From an uncultured Lacinutrix sp. (GTDB taxonomy: Bacteria; Bacteroidota; Bacteroidia; Flavobacteriales; Flavobacteriaceae), in assembly GCF_947500605.1 (NCBI RefSeq), contig NZ_CANMSJ010000002.1:310001-374000 (forward strand): DNA of 64,000 nucleotides. The letters run 5' to 3'. The translations under genes were made by a program, and so were the position numbers. The notes under the pieces were generated by a model that saw only the letters and a list, made by a program, of their open reading frames with translations, searched no databases and was not told where the DNA came from. Positions 53,383-61,874 of this stretch are shown here, piece by piece. Positions within the stretch are counted from its first letter, which is position 1. The number at the start of each line of letters is the position of its first letter.

Positions 53383-53805
53383 ATGAAACACACTCTATTC
53401 CTTTTAAGTTTTTGTTATATAAGTTTTATTTCTGCTCAAGACTCTACAAAGACTAAAGTTGAAACTCCAAAGATTATAACTAAATTAATGTACGGTAACA
53501 CTATTAATATAGAAGGATTAGATTTTAAATTTGTTGGAACCCAAAGTGACTCTCGTTGTCCGAAAGGAGTACAATGTGTTTGGGCCGGAGAAGTAATTGC
53601 TACTGTAAATATTTTAAAAGAAGGGACTGTTTTAGAACGTAAACGCATTGTTTTTTCAGCTACATCTAAAGCACAAAGCTTAACAGGAAACATATTTTCT
53701 TCTGAAGCTTTTAATGTTTCGGGATTAGGCGTTGGACCATATCCTGAATACAGAAATAAGATAAAAAAGGAAGACTATTATATAAACCTAGAAATTAGAA
53801 ATTAG
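53383..53805 (+). CDS. Small secreted protein coupled to the DtxR-family gene
   Basis: 140 residues with a signal peptide (FLLSFCYISFISAQ). The most striking motif is SRCPKGVQCVWAGEV, a Cys-x6-Cys pair in a beta-rich context. The protein ends with EYRNKIKKEDYYINLEI, also beta-like. I recognise it as a recurring Bacteroidota secreted domain of unknown function but can give it no name. It begins 3 bases after the regulator stop, so it may be part of the metal response, for instance as a metal-binding or protein-protective factor. Confidence 0.7.
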   Translation: MKHTLFLLSFCYISFISAQDSTKTKVETPKIITKLMYGNTINIEGLDFKFVGTQSDSRCPKGVQCVWAGEVIATVNILKEGTVLERKRIVFSATSKAQSLTGNIFSSEAFNVSGLGVGPYPEYRNKIKKEDYYINLEIRN

Positions 53806-53810
53806 ACTTG

Positions 53811-53900
53811 AGTAAGTGCGTTAAGGATGGAACGGCATGTTTGAGCTCTTTTTTGTTTTTCTCAAAAAAAGCGAGTAGTGACAGCCTGTTAAAACGTCCA
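53811..53900. repeat. Dispersed intergenic element, copy 3
   Basis: Carries GTGCGTTAAGGATGGAACGG, a T/A hairpin zone and GAGTAGTGACAGCC, the blocks of copy 2 in direct orientation. It lies in the convergent gap between the secreted-protein gene and the Fe-transport operon. Confidence 0.65.
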
Positions 53901-53919
53901 AAAAAATTATATTTTAGAT

Positions 53920-54051
53920 TTAATGGCAACCGCAATCGTCTGTTCCGCAAGCTTTTTTAGACTTCTTTTTCCAGAAATACTTCTTTACAAGAAATCCTAC
54001 AGCAAAACTTAAGATTATTAAAACGATAATATTTTGAAGTGTTGTGCTCAT
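53920..54051 (-). CDS. FeoB-associated Cys-rich membrane protein
   Basis: 43 residues from the ATG at 54051; a longer reading into feoB is not credible because it lies out of frame over feoB. One membrane helix (NIIVLIILSFAVGFLVKKYF) precedes a basic stretch and the Cys/His-rich end KKACGTDDCGCH. The start overlaps the feoB stop in TAATG. The place after feoB is the expected one for this family, thought to help FeoB in Fe2+ transport. The exact role is unproven. Confidence 0.85.
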   Translation of the reverse strand: MSTTLQNIIVLIILSFAVGFLVKKYFWKKKSKKACGTDDCGCH

Positions 54052-56153
54052 TATTTTAAGAATTGATACGCAATTAATGCAAAAATATATGCAATAGCCG
54101 TCATTATTGTAAATTGATAAACTGGCCATTTCCAGCTATTGGTTTCCTTTTTTACAATTGCCAAAGTACTCATACACTGCATGGCAAAAGCATAGAATAA
54201 TAATAGTGAAATTCCTGATGCAAAATTAAACAATGGTCCGCCAAGAATAGGATTTACTTCGCCTGCCATTCGGTTTTTTATGGTTTCTTCGTCATCACTA
54301 CCTACACTATAAATAGTCGCTAAAGTACCTACAAAAACTTCACGAGCTGCGAAAGAACTTACAATGGCAATACCAATTTTCCAGTCGTAACCCAAAGGTC
54401 TAATAGCTGGTTCAATAGCATGACCTGCAATACCTATAAAAGAATGCTCCAGTTTGTGTGATGCTATTTTATGCTCTAAATCGTCTAAGCTTAAATTATC
54501 TTGAGCGTACTGTTCTGTTATAATATTTTCGGCATTATTAAATTGTTCTCCAGGACCATAAGATGCTAATACCCATAAGACAATAGAAATCGCTAAAATT
54601 ATTTTTCCTGCGCCAAAGATAAAAGATTTTGTTTTTTCTAAAACCGTTAATGCTACGTTTTTTAAAAGTGGTACTTTGTAGTTTGGCATTTCGACAACAA
54701 AAAACGACTTACTTTTTATTTTTAGAATTTTATTTAAAATCCAAGCCGAACCTACTGCTGCACCAAAACCTATTAAATACAATAACATTAATGTTAATGC
54801 TTGATAGCTTAAACCTAGTATTCTTCCTTCTGGAATAACCAACGAAATAATAATTAAATACACAGGTAAACGTGCAGAACAAGTTGTAAAAGGCGTCACT
54901 AAAATAGTTATTAAACGTTCTTTCCAACTTTCTATATTTCGTGTTGCCATTATTGCAGGAATTGCACAAGCAGTACCCGAAATTAAGGGCACAACACTTT
55001 TTCCACTTAGTCCAAAACGACGCATGACTCTGTCCATTAAAAACACCACACGACTCATATAGCCACTTTCTTCTAGAATAGCAATAAAGAGGAATAAGAA
55101 TGCAATTTGTGGTATAAAAATAACAATTCCACCAAGTCCAGAAATAATACCTTCGGCAATTAAATCTGTCACCTTCCCTCCTCCCGGGAAGGTATCTTTA
55201 ACCCAATTGCTTAGTGAAGCAAAAGACGAATCTATCCAATCCATTGGTATGCTTGACCAATCGTAAATAGCTTGAAAAATGGTTAAAAGAATAAAAAAGA
55301 AAATAACATATCCCCAAATTTTATGAGTAAGGATACGGTCTAATTTTGCACGTACATCTGTTGCTTGAGAGGCGTCTATGGTTTGTCCTTTTTTAAGAAC
55401 ATTATTAATAAACTGGTAACGTTTTATGGTTTCTTTTTGCTGAAGTCTTTTTAAGTCGCCTTTAGATTTTGTTTTAAAACTAGCAATGGCATCTATGACT
55501 TTTCTATCTGTTTTACCAAAATTTACATCTTGAGTAATAACCAACCATAATTTGTATAACAATTGATTAGGAAAAGCATTACGTAATCTATTAAAATACT
55601 CTACATCAATCTCTGATGCATTTAAACAAGGCTTAACAGAAAGCTCTTTATAATTGGTAATTTGTTGCTTTAAGTTATCTATACCTTCGTTTTTACGCGT
55701 ACTAATAACAGCTATTTTAGTTTCTAATTGCTGTTCTAAATATTCAATATCTAGCGTAATACCTTTTCTACGCATTCTATCTGCCATGTTCACCACAAGC
55801 AAACAAGGAATTTCTAGATCTTTAATTTGCGTAAAAAGTAAAAGATTACGTTTAAGATTTTCTACATCACTAACAACAACGGCTACATCTGGAAAATCTT
55901 TATCGTTTCTATTTAACAGTAATTCTATAACTACATTTTCGTCTAAAGACGATGCATTTAAACTGTACGTTCCTGGTAAATCTATTATGTGAGCTTTAAC
56001 ACCACGTGGTAGTTTACAAATACCTTCTTTTTTCTCTACAGTAATACCTGGATAGTTACCAACTTGCTGGTTTAAACCTGTAAGGGCGTTAAAAACTGAT
56101 GTTTTTCCGGTATTAGGATTTCCTATTAAGGCTACATTTAATTGCTTACTCAT
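54051..56153 (-). CDS. feoB: Ferrous iron transport protein B
   Basis: 700 residues. The N-terminal G-protein domain has G1 GNPNTGKTSVFNALTG, G3 IDLPGTYSL and G4 VNMADR, then a helical GDI-like region. The membrane part has the two Gate motifs (IISGLGGIVIFIPQIAFLF, FIFGAGKIILAISIVLWVL) and cysteine pairs such as GTACAIPAIMATR. It imports Fe2+ across the inner membrane with GTP hydrolysis. It overlaps feoA by 8 bases, and the Cys-rich membrane peptide gene follows with TAATG overlap. Confidence 0.97.
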   Translation of the reverse strand: MSKQLNVALIGNPNTGKTSVFNALTGLNQQVGNYPGITVEKKEGICKLPRGVKAHIIDLPGTYSLNASSLDENVVIELLLNRNDKDFPDVAVVVSDVENLKRNLLLFTQIKDLEIPCLLVVNMADRMRRKGITLDIEYLEQQLETKIAVISTRKNEGIDNLKQQITNYKELSVKPCLNASEIDVEYFNRLRNAFPNQLLYKLWLVITQDVNFGKTDRKVIDAIASFKTKSKGDLKRLQQKETIKRYQFINNVLKKGQTIDASQATDVRAKLDRILTHKIWGYVIFFFILLTIFQAIYDWSSIPMDWIDSSFASLSNWVKDTFPGGGKVTDLIAEGIISGLGGIVIFIPQIAFLFLFIAILEESGYMSRVVFLMDRVMRRFGLSGKSVVPLISGTACAIPAIMATRNIESWKERLITILVTPFTTCSARLPVYLIIISLVIPEGRILGLSYQALTLMLLYLIGFGAAVGSAWILNKILKIKSKSFFVVEMPNYKVPLLKNVALTVLEKTKSFIFGAGKIILAISIVLWVLASYGPGEQFNNAENIITEQYAQDNLSLDDLEHKIASHKLEHSFIGIAGHAIEPAIRPLGYDWKIGIAIVSSFAAREVFVGTLATIYSVGSDDEETIKNRMAGEVNPILGGPLFNFASGISLLLFYAFAMQCMSTLAIVKKETNSWKWPVYQFTIMTAIAYIFALIAYQFLK

Positions 56154-56379
56154 CTATTCTATCTATTAAAATGTGAATAGCAGTCTCTTTTCTAATTGCT
56201 AAATGACTTCCATTAATGTTTAGATATAATGGATCTGAAAAAGGCGCAACTTGTACTAACTCGACAAGATTACCAGGAAGGCAACCCATTTCAAGCAGTT
56301 TTAAAGGGATTAACACAGATGAGACATCTGTAATTATTCCTTTTTCTCCGCGTTTTAAATGTGCTATTGTATGTTGCAA
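56146..56379 (-). CDS. feoA: Ferrous iron transport protein A
   Basis: 77 residues, an SH3-like domain with MGCLPGNLVELVQVAPFSDP and LAIRKETAIHILI, the pattern of FeoA. It is a small cytoplasmic partner of FeoB. It overlaps feoB by 8 bases, so the two are co-translated. No Fur- or DtxR-type site was recognised in the 72-base gap upstream. Confidence 0.93.
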   Translation of the reverse strand: MQHTIAHLKRGEKGIITDVSSVLIPLKLLEMGCLPGNLVELVQVAPFSDPLYLNINGSHLAIRKETAIHILIDRIDE

Positions 56380-56451
56380 GCTTATTTAGATTGATTTTAA
56401 AGAAGCAAAAGTAAGAGAAAAAACTTAAGCTAAAAATTTAAAACCTAAAAA

Positions 56452-57126
56452 CTATTGTTTTTCCATACGTTTTAACTTTTCTATATCATTTAAGAGCTGA
56501 GAAATGGCTTCAGGATCTGTACCGTCGTAAAAACCACGAATTTGACGTTTTTTATCGATAAGCATAAAGTTCTCGGTATGGATCATATCGTACTTATCAC
56601 CGTTACCTACAGATTTTACTGCTAAATAACTTTTCCTTGCCAGCTCGTAAATTTGCTTTTTATCACCTGTTACAAGGTTCCACTTAGCATCGTTTACTCC
56701 TTTTCGTAATGCATACTTTTTAAGTTGCACAACACTATCGATAACCGGAGTAACAGAATGCGATAACAACATAATATCATCATCTTTTAATATTTCTTTT
56801 TGAATAACACCCATATGATCTGTCATTATCGGACAAATAGTCTGGCAAGTAGTAAAAAAGAAATCGGCTACATAGATTTTATCTTTGTAATCGTTTTGAG
56901 TGATGGTTTTTCCGTTTTGGTTTATTAAACTAAAATCGGCTATTTTATGATATCTTTTTACATGCTGAATTGTACTATCAACCAAGGTCGTTTCTACGTT
57001 ATTAGGCTGGTAGATAGGTAATGGTTTTTCAACATTTAGAATATTATATATTATTAAAACGATTACAGCTGAGAGGATAAAAAATCCAATCGCAAATTTT
57101 TTATAATCTTTAAAAAAAGAAAGCAT
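56452..57126 (-). CDS. SCO1/SenC family thioredoxin-like protein
   Basis: 224 residues from the ATG at 57126; a frame extending back to 57222 reads as basic non-membrane sequence and is not chosen. One helix near the N terminus (FAIGFFILSAVIVLIIYNI) is an uncleaved anchor. The Sco fold follows, with the copper-binding CxxxC in TTCQTICPIMTDHMG and the distal His in IHTENFMLI. Sco proteins deliver copper to the Cu-A site of cytochrome oxidase or act in thiol chemistry. Its gene lies 72 bases upstream of feoA on the same strand. Confidence 0.88.
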   Translation of the reverse strand: MLSFFKDYKKFAIGFFILSAVIVLIIYNILNVEKPLPIYQPNNVETTLVDSTIQHVKRYHKIADFSLINQNGKTITQNDYKDKIYVADFFFTTCQTICPIMTDHMGVIQKEILKDDDIMLLSHSVTPVIDSVVQLKKYALRKGVNDAKWNLVTGDKKQIYELARKSYLAVKSVGNGDKYDMIHTENFMLIDKKRQIRGFYDGTDPEAISQLLNDIEKLKRMEKQ

Positions 57127-57257
57127 AAAAGCAGAATTTAGTGGATATTTTGCAAAAATACAACGCAAACGTTTCTTAACCCATTTTTTTGGCTCATAAA
57201 TTGCTGTTAAAACACAAAGCAATTAAGCAATAGCTTTTAAAACTAAGTCTAAATACT

Positions 57258-57265
57258 TACTTTTG
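57258..57265 (+). promoter_or_regulatory. Candidate -7 box upstream of rseP
   Basis: TACTTTTG matches TAnnTTTG and lies 29 bases before the rseP ATG; no clear -33 TTG accompanies it. Confidence 0.4.
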
Positions 57266-57294
57266 GGCGTTATAAAAATGAATAGATAAACTAC

Positions 57295-58641
57295 ATGGGA
57301 ATTATTATACAAATCTCTCAGTTTTTACTGGGTCTTTCACTATTAATCATACTTCACGAGCTTGGGCACTTTATACCAGCTAAATTATTTGGAACAAGAG
57401 TAGAGAAATTCTACTTGTTTTTTGATGTGAAATTTTCACTTTTTAAGAAAAAAATTGGAGAAACCGTCTACGGAATTGGATGGCTACCGCTTGGTGGTTA
57501 TGTGAAAATTTCGGGAATGATAGACGAAAGCATGGATACCGAAGCAATGGCCGAAGAACCAAAACCGTGGGAATTTAGATCTAAACCAGCTTGGCAACGT
57601 TTAATTATTATGCTTGGTGGTGTGTTTGTAAACTTTGTATTGGCATACGTTATTTACTTTTTCTTGTCTTTTATTTATGGAGATCAGTTTAGAGATGCTA
57701 CTACTATACAAGATGGTTATTTAGTTGAAAATCCATTATTAACCGATTTAGGTTTTAAAACTGGAGATAATATTACAAAGGTTGGTGATTATGTTGTTGA
57801 AAACGTTTCGGATATAAAAGGAAATTTTATTGGAGCAAAAACAATAACATTTATAAGAGATGGTGTAGAGCAAACTATTACAATGCCTGTTGATTTCTTA
57901 GGTCAGTTTTCAGATAGTAAACGTAGAGATTTGTTTGAAATGCGTTATCCTTTAATGGTTGTTAAAGCTTCAGATACTTCAGTAAATAAGGGAGCAAACC
58001 TTAAAGACAAAGATGTTATTAGAACTGTTGGAGGTAAAACAATAAAGTATATAGATCAATTAAAACCCGTTTTAAACGATTTAAAAGGACAAGAAGTAGA
58101 GGTTACACTTTTAAGAGACGAAAAGTTAATTACCGAAAAATTAAAAATAGATGATAATGCTAACTTAGGTATTGTATATTATTCTGGAGCAGACTCTAAA
58201 ACAATGGAGAAACTTGGCTATTATAAAATGAAAACAAAAGAGTACTCTTTTGGAGAGAGCTTTGCAGGAGGTTATAATAAGTTTACTGGACAAATGGGTA
58301 AATACTTTGGACAGCTTAAAGAAATAGGAAATGTAGAAACGGGAGCCTATAAAGGTGTTGGTGGTTTTTATGCAATATTAAACGTTTTTCCAGATTATTG
58401 GCATTGGCAAACTTTCTGGAGCATTACAGCTTTTCTATCGATTATGTTAGGTGTGCTTAATTTATTACCAATTCCTGCTTTAGACGGAGGACACGTAATG
58501 TTTTTACTATACGAAATGATCTCTGGACGCAAGCCAAGTGATAAATTTATGGAATATGCACAAACTGCTGGTTTCTTTATTTTAATAGGCCTGGTGCTGT
58601 TTGCGAACGGAAATGACATCTTTAAAGCAATTTTTAATTAA
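57295..58641 (+). CDS. rseP: RIP metalloprotease RseP (site-2 protease)
   Basis: 448 residues. The zinc site is HELGHF in the first helix, with the second motif NLLPIPALDGGHVMF near the C terminus. Two PDZ-like domains lie in the periplasmic part (about 130-300; second one with LKDKDVIRTVGGKTI). Four membrane helices are predicted. RseP cleaves membrane-embedded anti-sigma factors and leftover signal peptides. In this window the predicted inner-membrane segment at 34940-36625 is a conceivable client, but that is speculation. tRNA-Asn follows downstream. Confidence 0.94.
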   Translation: MGIIIQISQFLLGLSLLIILHELGHFIPAKLFGTRVEKFYLFFDVKFSLFKKKIGETVYGIGWLPLGGYVKISGMIDESMDTEAMAEEPKPWEFRSKPAWQRLIIMLGGVFVNFVLAYVIYFFLSFIYGDQFRDATTIQDGYLVENPLLTDLGFKTGDNITKVGDYVVENVSDIKGNFIGAKTITFIRDGVEQTITMPVDFLGQFSDSKRRDLFEMRYPLMVVKASDTSVNKGANLKDKDVIRTVGGKTIKYIDQLKPVLNDLKGQEVEVTLLRDEKLITEKLKIDDNANLGIVYYSGADSKTMEKLGYYKMKTKEYSFGESFAGGYNKFTGQMGKYFGQLKEIGNVETGAYKGVGGFYAILNVFPDYWHWQTFWSITAFLSIMLGVLNLLPIPALDGGHVMFLLYEMISGRKPSDKFMEYAQTAGFFILIGLVLFANGNDIFKAIFN

Positions 58642-58658
58642 AAAAATTAAAAATAATT

Positions 58659-58688
58659 TTGCAGATACTAAAAAAGAATATATATTTG
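58659..58688 (+). promoter_or_regulatory. Consensus promoter of tRNA-Asn
   Basis: TTG at 58659-58661 and TATATTTG at 58681-58688 with exactly 19 bases between match TTG-N19-TAnnTTTG. The mature tRNA begins 23 bases after the -7 box. Confidence 0.85.
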
Positions 58689-58710
58689 CACTCGCAATAG
58701 CGAAAAACAC

Positions 58711-58784
58711 TCCTCTTTAGCTCAGTTGGTTAGAGCATCTGACTGTTAATCAGAGGGTCCTTAGTTCGAGCCTAAGAAGAGGAG
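58711..58784 (+). tRNA. tRNA-Asn(GTT)
   Basis: Cloverleaf read by eye: acceptor arms TCCTCTT and AAGAGGA, D arm GCTC/GAGC, anticodon stem TCTGA/TCAGA with loop CTGTTAA (anticodon GTT at 58745-58747), T arm CTTAG TTCGAGC CTAAG. Discriminator G; the CCA is not encoded. Confidence 0.97.
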
Positions 58785-58795
58785 CAAGTTTACAG

Positions 58796-58822
58796 AAGCC
58801 ACTAGAAATAGTGGCTTTTTTT
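58796..58822 (+). terminator. Intrinsic terminator after tRNA-Asn
   Basis: AAGCCACTA and TAGTGGCTT pair around GAAA with a following T tract, 12 bases after the tRNA. Confidence 0.93.
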
Positions 58823-58827
58823 ATGGA

Positions 58828-58992
58828 GTAAACTCTCACCTAGAAAAAATTACTTCCATCTACACTTCTACTATTAATAATAAAGCATTACTAAATCCTC
58901 ATATTTCTCAAAATAGAATAACAGGTGACAAATAACTTCACATTAAAGGAACTAATCCTAAAAAAATAAAGAAGCTATTAGAAGCAACTTAA
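58828..58992 (+). pseudogene. Possible coding remnant downstream of tRNA-Asn
   Basis: One frame reads 35 codons (ITSIYTSTINNKALLNPHIS, then QNRITGDK), a single TAA (58933-58935) and 18 more (LHIKGTNPKKIKKLLEAT) before a final stop. It has no start codon and follows directly on the tRNA terminator. The composition looks protein-like, and such scars next to tRNA genes can be left by integrated elements. I recognise no family. Confidence 0.3.
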
Positions 58993-60092
58993 ATAACCTC
59001 AAACAATTTTCCTGGCAAAGGCCTAATTACACCTTTCAATTCCATATTTAACAACAAGCCAGCAATCTTAAAGGTTGGCATATTACAGTTTAGCGCTATA
59101 ATATCTAACATTACCTTATCCTTATCTTTTAAATAATTATAAATTACTTTTTCGTTGTCGTCAAGCTCTACAAACAACTGTTTTTGTATTACCGGTTTTT
59201 TATTGTCTTCTAATTGCCAATTAAGTATGTAAGGCACATCTAGTGGCGTAGATAATAAATGTGCTCTTTGCTGTTTAATTAAATTATTACACCCAACACT
59301 CTGCGAATCTGTTGTGCGACCAGGAACCGCAAACACATCTCGATTATACGAATTTGCAATATCGGCAGTTACCAAACTACCTCCTTTATTAGCAGACTCG
59401 ATAACTATAGTTGCTTCGCTGATACCTGCAATAATGCGATTACGTTTTAAAAAATTATTACGATCAAATTTGGCAGTACTCCAAAAATCGGTATAAAAAC
59501 CTCCATTACCTTCCACCTCTGCCATATACTTTTTATGTGTTTTAGGGTAGATTTGATTTAAACCATGAGCCAAACAGCCAATAGTTTGCAAATTATGTTT
59601 TATAGCAGCCTTTTGCGCAGTAATATCTGTACCATAAGCAAAACCAGACACAATTACAGGATCGTAAATAGCAAGCTCTTCAACTAATTTTTCGCAAAAG
59701 GCAATACCCGAAGTTGTAATTTTACGTGCACCTACAATACTAATAATATGTTTTTTATTGAGGTTTATATTTCCTGCTTCAAAAAGTAAAATAGGACTAT
59801 CTATACAGTGTTTTAATCTTTCAGGATAAGAATCGGAATTAAAATAGTGTGTTTTTATGCCTTCAGCTTTAATAAACTTAAGTTCGGCTTCTGCTGCTTC
59901 TAAGTGATTTCGGCTAAATAAATCCGAAATTGTAACACTTCCTATACCATCAATTTTTAGAAGGTTTTGTTTCTTTTCTTTAAGCACACCTTCGGCAGAA
60001 CCACAGTGTGAAATGAGTTTTTTCGCGGTTACATCACCAATTTTAATGACATTTTGTAGCGCTAATATGTAAATCAAGTCGTTTTCCGTCAT
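58989..60092 (-). CDS. dprA: DNA processing protein DprA
   Basis: 367 residues. The Rossmann-like domain has the family motifs ISIVGARKITTSG, VSGFAYGTDITAQKAA, LAHGLNQIYPKTHKK and NFLKRNRIIAGISEATIVIE. A C-terminal DprA winged-helix domain lies at about 305-367. An N-terminal helix-hairpin-helix-like segment (LLKIDGIGSVTISDL) is present. DprA loads RecA on incoming single-stranded DNA during transformation. It is divergent from the SPOR protein gene. Confidence 0.95.
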   Translation of the reverse strand: MTENDLIYILALQNVIKIGDVTAKKLISHCGSAEGVLKEKKQNLLKIDGIGSVTISDLFSRNHLEAAEAELKFIKAEGIKTHYFNSDSYPERLKHCIDSPILLFEAGNINLNKKHIISIVGARKITTSGIAFCEKLVEELAIYDPVIVSGFAYGTDITAQKAAIKHNLQTIGCLAHGLNQIYPKTHKKYMAEVEGNGGFYTDFWSTAKFDRNNFLKRNRIIAGISEATIVIESANKGGSLVTADIANSYNRDVFAVPGRTTDSQSVGCNNLIKQQRAHLLSTPLDVPYILNWQLEDNKKPVIQKQLFVELDDNEKVIYNYLKDKDKVMLDIIALNCNMPTFKIAGLLLNMELKGVIRPLPGKLFEVI

Positions 60093-60183
60093 TTTATCTA
60101 ATTGATTTTGAGACTACAATAAAAGAATTTTAACGGTGTTAATAACTAATAGAGCCTACCTTTTTATGGACAACAAAAAATCT

Positions 60184-60191
60184 TAACTTTG
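60184..60191 (+). promoter_or_regulatory. Candidate -7 box immediately before the HU/SPOR gene
   Basis: TAACTTTG matches TAnnTTTG and ends only 5 bases before the ATG at 60197. If used, transcription would begin at about the start codon and give a leaderless mRNA. No -33 TTG at 19 bases. Confidence 0.4.
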
Positions 60192-60196
60192 TTTTT

Positions 60197-61135
60197 ATGC
60201 AATTAGAGACTTACATAAGCGATTTATTATACCGTTACGAATGTGTTACTGTACCTGAGTTTGGTGCTTTTTTATCACAACGCGTATCTGCAACTGTTCA
60301 CGAAACTACAAACGCCTTTTATCCTCCAAAAAAACGATTATCGTTTAACGAGCAAATACAAACTAACGATGGCTTATTAGCACGTTACATTGCCGATGTA
60401 GAGAAAATTCCGTTTGAAACTGCTAACGAAAAAATTGCTAAACGTGTAAAATCTCTTAAATCTAATTTAACTGAAGGCACTACACTTTCTTTTGATAATA
60501 TTGGTGATTTAAAGCTTAATGTTGAAGGTAAAATTGAATTTGACCCTAGTTATCACTTAAATTACTTAACTGATGCTTTTGGATTATCTCAACTAGTTTC
60601 TCCTGCTGTAACACGCGAAGTTTATAAAGAAGAAGTAGAAGCGATAGAAAAAGTAATCCCGTTAATAATTACTCCTGAAAGACGTAAAACAAAGCCTTAT
60701 CTTAAATATGCAGCTATTGCATTGATTGCATTAACTATTAGCGGCTTAGTTTCTGGCAATTACTATGTAAATGAGATTAAGTCTCAAAACCAAATTGCCC
60801 AAGAAGAAGCTAATACACAACTAGAAACTAAAATTCAAGAAGCTACTTTTATTATTAGTAATCCATTGCCTGCTGCAACATTAAATGTAAGTAAGCAATC
60901 TGGAAATTACCATATAGTTGCAGGTGCTTTTAGAGTAGAAGAAAACTGTCTTACAAAAGTAAAACAACTTCAAGAGCAAGGTTTTAAAGCTAGAAAAATT
61001 GGTGTTAACAAATACGGTTTACATCAAGTTGCTTACGCAAGTTTTAATGATAGAAATGAAGCGCTACGTGAGTTAAATTCTATTCGCCAAAACAATAATG
61101 AATCTGCTTGGTTATTAGTTAAAGACTTAAACTAA
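60197..61135 (+). CDS. HU-domain (CCDC81-type) and SPOR-domain protein
   Basis: 312 residues. Residues about 1-130 resemble the paired HU-like CCDC81 domains of Bacteroidota proteins (ISDLLYRYECVTVPEFGAF, ARYIADVEKIPFETANEKI). A membrane helix follows (about 176-196, YAAIALIALTISGLVSGNYY). The C-terminal SPOR domain (about 233-312) has YHIVAGAFRVEENCLTKVKQ and AYASFNDRNEALRELNSI. SPOR binds denuded peptidoglycan at division sites, so this protein could link DNA- or protein-binding in the cytoplasm to septal cell wall. It is divergent from dprA. Confidence 0.88.
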   Translation: MQLETYISDLLYRYECVTVPEFGAFLSQRVSATVHETTNAFYPPKKRLSFNEQIQTNDGLLARYIADVEKIPFETANEKIAKRVKSLKSNLTEGTTLSFDNIGDLKLNVEGKIEFDPSYHLNYLTDAFGLSQLVSPAVTREVYKEEVEAIEKVIPLIITPERRKTKPYLKYAAIALIALTISGLVSGNYYVNEIKSQNQIAQEEANTQLETKIQEATFIISNPLPAATLNVSKQSGNYHIVAGAFRVEENCLTKVKQLQEQGFKARKIGVNKYGLHQVAYASFNDRNEALRELNSIRQNNNESAWLLVKDLN

Positions 61136-61187
61136 ACTCTTTCTCTTAATATTTACTAAAACTTAAGGCTGAATTTTTAAATCGGCT

Positions 61188-61195
61188 TACCTTTG
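61188..61195 (+). promoter_or_regulatory. Candidate -7 box upstream of the thioesterase
   Basis: TACCTTTG matches TAnnTTTG, 96 bases before the ATG, with a fold-back repeat (TTCCTGCTTTTGCAGGGAA, about 61269-61287) between. No -33 match was found. Confidence 0.35.
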
Positions 61196-61290
61196 CATTT
61201 TTAAACTTGAAATTTTTCTAAATACTACATTTACAAAGTGTCTATTAAGAAAAACTCATTAAACAGATTCCTGCTTTTGCAGGGAATATT

Positions 61291-61800
61291 ATGGAAGCAA
61301 GAACAGCAAAAGACTCAAGAACAATAATGACGGATATGGTTTTACCAGGTGAAACCAATCCAATTAACAACCTTTTTGGTGGCGAACTATTAGCAAGAAT
61401 GGATCGCGCTGCAGGTATTAGTGCGCGTCGTCACTCTAGACGTGTTGTAGTAACAGCATCGGTTAATCATGTTGCTTTTAATCGTGCTATTCCTTTAGGA
61501 AGTGTTGTTACTGTAGACGCAAAGGTTTCACGCGCTTTTAAAAGCTCTATGGAAATTTATATAGATGTTTGGATAGAGGATAGAGAGTCTGGTGTAAAAG
61601 CAAAGGCTAACGAAGCTATTTATACTTTTGTTGCTGTAGACGAAACCGGAAGACCTGTTCGTGTACCAGAATTAACTCCTGAAACCGAAATAGAAATTGA
61701 ACGTTTTGAAGGCGCTTTAAGACGCAAACAACTAAGTTTAGTTTTAGCTGGAAAAATGAAGCCTCATGATGCTACTGAGTTAAAAGCTTTGTTTGAGTAG
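61291..61800 (+). CDS. Acyl-CoA thioesterase (hotdog fold)
   Basis: 169 residues. The YciA/ACOT-type pattern is visible: NNLFGGELLARMDRAAGISA with the active-site region, then VTASVNHVAFNRAIPLGSVV with the family's Asn/Asp site, and the strand SSMEIYIDVWIED. Such enzymes hydrolyse acyl-CoA to fatty acid and CoA. Fold-back intergenic repeats occur just before its start and after its stop (TTCCTGCGTTCTCAGGAA, about 61852-61869). It is convergent with the EnvC-like gene. Confidence 0.9.
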   Translation: MEARTAKDSRTIMTDMVLPGETNPINNLFGGELLARMDRAAGISARRHSRRVVVTASVNHVAFNRAIPLGSVVTVDAKVSRAFKSSMEIYIDVWIEDRESGVKAKANEAIYTFVAVDETGRPVRVPELTPETEIEIERFEGALRRKQLSLVLAGKMKPHDATELKALFE

Positions 61801-61874
61801 AAAATAATGCTTTAAAATATTCTTATAATAAATTAAAATAAAGAGTATAAGATTCCTGCGTTCTCAGGAATATG

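Noticed and set aside
54052-54129. Longer reading of the FeoB-associated peptide
   Set aside because: It overlaps the feoB C terminus in another frame and would place residues before the membrane helix that are not expected for the family.
57127-57222. N-terminal extension of the Sco protein
   Set aside because: The extra 32 residues are basic and do not resemble a signal or anchor. The ATG at 57126 gives a standard anchor.
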